NCBI GenBank assembly: GCA_017506865.1
Contig: JAFCMP010000190.1
Coordinates: 930,001 to 994,000, forward strand
Source of the DNA: Tribonema minus
Lineage: Eukaryota; Sar; Xanthophyceae; Tribonematales; Tribonemataceae
Length of the DNA stretch: 64,000 nt
Reading direction: 5' to 3'
The notes beneath the pieces were generated by a model. That model did no database searches and had not been told where the DNA came from. It saw nothing but the letters and a program-made list of their open reading frames with translations. The translations under genes and the position numbers were made by a program. Numbering within the stretch: the stretch's first letter is position 1; the number at the start of each line of letters is the position of its first letter. Of the stretch, positions 60,029 through 64,000 are shown piece after piece.

Positions 60029-60056
<28 letters not shown>
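60029..60056 (+). repeat. A-run of ~28 bp
   Basis: Pure A-run at the 5' side of ORF1 (a T-run in the element's sense). Possibly the A-tail of another inserted transcript; no associated element recognised. Confidence 0.8.
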
Positions 60057-60057
<1 letters not shown>

Positions 60058-60109
60058 CCCAGGCTCGATCTCGAAAGCGCGGCTGCCTACCGCGAACACG
60101 TCCCTGCAC

Positions 60110-60829
60110 AGCTATACCACTTCCAGTTCAAGATCACACCCTGCTCTGGTGTATGCTCTGGTGTATCTGGTGAGGTGCTTTTCCCGCCGTCGTGAAACGA
60201 GCGGTGGTGGAACGAGTCGGTGTGCTCAAGCTCTCTGCCTCTGACCAACACAAGGCAGCTAGGTTGAATGCAATGCTGTGCAATTCGTGTCCTTGCCGCT
60301 GCAGTGTCGTGATCCTGTCGTGTCTGTGCGTGTGCTGAATGCAGTCAGTCTCTGCCAGGCGAGGTCCCTTGTGCGGCTGCAAATCAAGCTGGTCAGCAAG
60401 CGTTCAAACCTTAATCTGGTGAACTGCTATCTACTGTCCTGCGATCCAGTGTGCCCTAGGTTCCCCCTTCCCGATCCGTCGACGGCGATATCGTCTGATG
60501 TTTTCTTTTTTTTTTTTTGGTTTAGTTTGCCCTTCTTGTGCTTCGGCCGATGTCGCTGTGTGCGTAGGTAGCTTTAGCAAAATCAATGCGAGGCTTACTT
60601 GCTGTCACCGGCGACCCACGCTGCGTGTCTGGCCTTGTTCGCCACAGGCCCGCGGTGGAGCGAAATCCGCTCTCTAGTCCTCGGGCTGTAGCCAGGCTGA
60701 CAGGTTGAGCGTGCGGTGCTGCTGTGCCCTCAGTGTCCCCTGTGCATCCTCGCCTTCCGCGCCGCCGCTCCGCCAGCGGCTCCTCCTAACATGGTGGTGC
60801 ACCGTACTTGATGAGGCCTCTTTCAGAAT
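60110..60829. other. no gene seen; presumed 5' flank of the OTU element
   Basis: No supported coding frame; a T-run is at about 60504-60519. It may contain the element's 5' UTR, whose limit I cannot place. Confidence 0.3.
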
Positions 60830-61015
60830 TGTACTTTTTATTAATTCTCGCTCAGGGCGCGAAAAAGCCCAGATGATTGGCATCTAGCTGTAAGGAATCT
60901 ACATGTCGTATGACAGTCTGAAAGTGTCGCAACGACAACCACTCAAGCGCCGCCGCCGCCAAATGGCATCTCGGGGTCCTCCCCTACGTCCTCCTCCATG
61001 TGCCCCCCCCCCAAT
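60830..61015 (-). repeat. retroelement 3'-tail repeat, copy 3
   Basis: Same as copies 1 and 2 from GTACTTTTTATTAATTCTCG through the CCGCCGCCGCC block to the C-run. It is followed by two more tail starts at 61017 and 61040 (GTACTTTTATTATATTCCAC) and one at about 61288. Same orientation as the other copies. Confidence 0.75.
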
Positions 61016-61582
61016 TGTACTTTTATTATATTCCACTTTTGTACTTTTTATTATATTCCACTTGTGGCTGTGGAAATGCCATGTTGTAGGTGTGTCGCCT
61101 TGTTTTCACTCTTGGGTGTAGCATGCAAAGCTTGCACGCCGCACCCCGCCCCCCACATCACCCCCAACAAAGCACCCGCAAGCGACTGTCCCCCACATAC
61201 TAGCAGGGATACTGAACAAAGCTACAAGACTCTCCTCCCACAGACAGACCCGTCTTAGGGCCACCCAGCTCCACGCAGACTCCATCTTTTGTACTTTCAA
61301 TGACATACCACGTGGCATGAAAACTCGAACTTCAACTGATCAGCCAAAAATGTTTTTTGAGCGCACGCACATCTGTTTCGGATGCTGATGCTGTATGACG
61401 GCACTACTCCTCGCGCATGCTGAGTGTAGAGCGCCATTCGCCGGTCCAGTGAGGTTTTCAGTATATCATCTGTGGCGGTGACGCTCAGCCTGAAGAGGGG
61501 GGAAGGAAAGCGGGGGGGGGGTCTTCTGCTGAGACTACGAGAAGCGAGGAGAGTCTACTGAGTGCGCGCGCTTCACAGTACC
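61016..61582. other. tail fragments, then ADF gene upstream region
   Basis: Begins with nested GTACTTTT-type tail fragments. From about 61330 the sequence is unique, and the part just before 61583 (purine-rich, with a G-run at 61511-61520) is the likely 5' UTR and promoter of the ADF gene. Confidence 0.4.
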
Positions 61583-62357
61583 ATGGTAAGCGCGATGGCC
61601 TGCAATCAGTATGACTGATATCTTACTGAGCAGCTTGCGCAGCTTTGTGCTGCAGCACTATGTTTTCAGGCCTGTAAGGAAAGCAGGGTCACACTTAGAT
61701 AGGTGCAGGCGAAGGCGTACAGATTAGCATGCATGCTGCTGTTGGTATGATCGCATCAATTTAACTTTTCACCTCGTGAGGCTGCCGCGTTGTACTGGCA
61801 TCGTTAGTGCAGCCTCGACCATGTCGCCGTTGGTTTGTAGAATACTTCACCAGTATGCAGATCGCATGCTATCAACTCTCTCCATCCGCAATTCACATGC
61901 GCCACCATCCCGTGGAATGCTTCCCTCCCTTCAGTCAACAGGCATCATCGTGAACGACGAGGTGGTGACGCAATTCAACCTTTTCAAGCTCAAGAAGGAG
62001 CCCTGCAACTATCGCTACTACGTATACAAGATTTCCGACAATGGGCAGGAGATAGTCATCGACACCTTCGGCGAGCGCGACGCCACCTACGACGACTTCT
62101 GCTCCAAGCTCCCGCCCAAAGAATGCCGCTACGGCCTCTTCGACCTCGACTACGACACCAAGGACGGCCGCTCGTCCAGCAAGCTCGTCTTCATTGCCTG
62201 GACACCAGATGAAGCCGCTGTCAAGAACAAGATGATGTACGCCGGGTCCAAGGAGAGCATCAAGGGCGCGCTCGTGGGCGTAGGAGTGCACCTCCAGGCG
62301 TGCGACGCGTCCGAGCTCGAACTCGCTACCATCCTCTCTAGCGTACAGCGCATCTGA
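61583..62357 (+). CDS. ADF: actin-depolymerizing factor / cofilin
   Basis: ADF/cofilin binds and severs actin filaments in the cytoplasm, speeding their turnover. Gene model: exon 1 is just the ATG (61583-61585, followed by GTAAGC); intron 61586-61934 ends CCTCCCTTCAG; exon 2 is 61935-62357, stop TGA. The 141-residue product begins M-STGIIVNDEVVTQFN, with the Ser next to Met where ADFs are regulated by phosphorylation. It runs through KYISDNGQ-type and FDLDYDTKDG segments to the actin-binding long helix (KNKMMYAGSKESIKGAL) and ends SSVQRI. Length and motif order are those of a complete ADF-homology protein. An intron right after the start codon is a known feature of plant ADF genes. This is the only clearly intact host gene in the window. 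Confidence 0.93.
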
Positions 62358-62388
62358 GCGCTGGTGCATTTTTGGCAGTGCCCCCGTG

Positions 62389-62409
62389 CCCCCCCCCCCC
62401 CCCCCCCCC
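62389..62409 (+). repeat. C-run of ~20 bp
   Basis: Near-pure C-run just after the ADF stop codon, in its 3' UTR. Confidence 0.85.
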
Positions 62410-64000
62410 TCTCCGGTGACACCTGCAGCGCCCTCTGACAGGTACTCTGCGGCGCGGCAGTTTTGGCGCGCACACGGTTTTCAAAGCGGCGGCATACGCG
62501 CTGCGGGCGCGAGTCCAGGCAGGAGCGGGGGGGGGGGCAAGGAGGGGCTCTCTGCGGGCAGGGGGTGCCGGGGGGGCTCACCATGCCCCTTTTTGGTGGC
62601 AAAAGTTATTTTTCACGAGGGGGGCTGCGGCGCGGCAACGGCAGCGGCGAGAGGGGCGGCAGCGGGCGCCTCGAAGGCACACACATACACACAGTGGGGG
62701 AGCCAGGAAAGCGCGGCATGTCTTGAGGAGTCCTTTTGACAACGTTTATGCCGGTGGGTGTCGGCTGCCGCAGTGGCGCGCATAATCCACTCCTTCGTGC
62801 TGTGGCCACCTCTTGCGTGCTCGGCGTCGGATGATGCTGTTGAAGTTTGCTGCCATTCACACTGCAACTGTACCTGCATGCATGCTTCGTGTGATGGTCT
62901 GCATAGTGATGAGTACCGCTGTGCGTGCGTCACTGCCGTAGACGTCCATAGTGAGCGCAGTATCCACGCCACTGCGCACTTCGCAGGATACAAAGTCCCT
63001 GAGCCACCAGTGCCTTCGTAGGAGCTCAGCGGGCTGAAGGTGTGTATAGTTCATTTTGAGGCTTTGAATTCACAAGTGATGCGAGGCATGACGCACGGTG
63101 TCACCGATAGAGCCAGAGCCGCTCCCGGCTGTAACCCGAACTGAGCCTGGGCCTTGTTGATGACCCATTGTGCGCTGTGGCAACAGCCACAGAAATGCTG
63201 CCGTCAGCAGTGCGTCGTAACAGCTAGGGACCTGTGCAGACTTTCACAGCCAGGCTACACAGTGCCACTGTGTGACGCAGGGTTGCCATTAAGGCAGCAG
63301 TCAATTGCATAGTAAGTGAACAAAAGATGTCACGTTGCACCAGGCAATTGATGACGACATGCCAGTTGTGCTCTGCACAATGCCATCAGACTATGTCACA
63401 TGTTTCTAAAATTAAATGGTAATTTGGATTCATGTATATATGTCTGTTTATACCTCATGCCCCTACCACTGGGATGCAGAGGTAAGGGTATCCCTTCGTT
63501 CTGCGCCATTTGAGGTGGGCGTGCGCATTCTGATCCAATGTGATGCAGTGAATGCGCTGCACTATCCTGCCATCTTGCACAGGCAAGTGAACCCTCGGTA
63601 TGCTCGGAGCGCCGCTGTGACGACAAAGGTGCAGCCCCCTGAACAGGTTATGCACAAGTCCGCAGAGAAGGGCAAGGCTGCACTCAGCATTACCTCACCT
63701 ACGACACATTATATCATGATCGTGCCACAATTGGTGCCAACGCATCTGATCATACATCATTCGGCAATGGAGGTCATGCTCAAAGAGCTATGTTGGCATT
63801 ACCGCCCAAAAAGGTCCGGACTGTCTTGTAGTATGTGTATTCAAAGTGTATTTTGCTGCAGTTTCACAGTACGCGGGACAGCTCATTGCGCAAGCATACA
63901 CATGACAAAAGCGTCAGCTGTACCACGAGTGCGCATCACTATATGATGCAATGCAACACGTATTCTGTATGTATGTAGCTCATTACTACACAGCTGCTGC
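62410..64000. other. no gene seen
   Basis: The first ~300 bp is G-rich and may be the ADF 3' UTR. Beyond that, short frames on both strands have no recognisable motif. A 176-codon plus frame at 63416-63946 has no family signature, and I do not call it. Confidence 0.35.

Larger units (their letters stand above)
51189..60109 (-). mobile_element. large non-LTR retrotransposon with OTU-like protease, RT and RLE
   Basis: Two overlapping minus-strand frames, ORF1 (to 57866) and ORF2 (57905-51189), span ~9 kb with no LTRs. ORF2 encodes an OTU-like cysteine protease, reverse transcriptase and a C-terminal restriction-like endonuclease. Dualen elements of Chlamydomonas also carry cysteine protease, RT and RLE, but additionally an apurinic endonuclease that I do not see here. 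5' and 3' ends are not determined. Confidence 0.8.

Noticed and set aside
60013..60195. Lys-rich frame at the A-run
   Set aside because: Produced by the A-run itself.
63416..63946. 176-codon plus-strand frame
   Set aside because: No motif, no splice support and composition like the surrounding non-coding DNA.

Overview
The window is nuclear DNA of a eukaryote, most likely a green alga. Support for this: introns with GTGAGC/GTAAGC donors; an actin-depolymerizing factor gene (61.6-62.4 kb) whose first intron follows the ATG directly, as in plants; GC-rich, Ala/Gln/Gly-rich coding sequence; and retroelements with restriction-like endonucleases (RLE) and cysteine-protease domains of kinds known from Chlamydomonas. 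I cannot name the species. Host genes are sparse; most of the window is retroelements and tandem or inverted repeats.

Layout. 1-1.8 kb: a gag-like gene leaving the left edge. 2.6-4.9 kb: a small spliced-gene candidate, a frameshifted SET-domain gene and an array of about eight ~109-bp units carrying splice-site-like motifs. 4.9-8.2 kb: a two-HNH endonuclease-like gene between ~330-bp direct repeats. 8.3-10.2 kb: a 139-bp minisatellite. 11.2-11.4 kb: an isolated coding exon. 12.3-13.1 kb: a ~0.77-kb foldback. 14.0-24.2 kb: five segments of one gag-only LTR retrotransposon family, one complete copy on + and an LTR-sharing tandem array on -, primed by tRNA-Arg(CCG). 24.2-33.6 kb: a Ty3/gypsy-type polyprotein with a cytosine-C5 methyltransferase-like domain between protease and reverse transcriptase (RT). 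35.0-35.2 kb: another piece of the gag-only family. 37.3-46.8 kb: two head-to-tail copies of an RLE-type non-LTR retrotransposon, the upstream one 5'-truncated. 47.2-49.7 kb: a near-perfect hairpin, retroelement 3'-tail repeats and a decayed RLE fragment. 51.2-60.1 kb: a ~9-kb non-LTR element with OTU-like protease, RT and RLE. 61.6-62.4 kb: the ADF/cofilin gene.

Most notable: (1) the methyltransferase-like domain inside the gypsy polyprotein; (2) a nearly full-length tRNA-Arg sequence, CCA included, between two retroelement segments, with T where A58 is expected, which looks like a fossil of reverse transcription through the tRNA primer and its m1A58; (3) the two-HNH gene between direct repeats; (4) the OTU-RT-RLE element; (5) two hairpin-forming inverted repeats.
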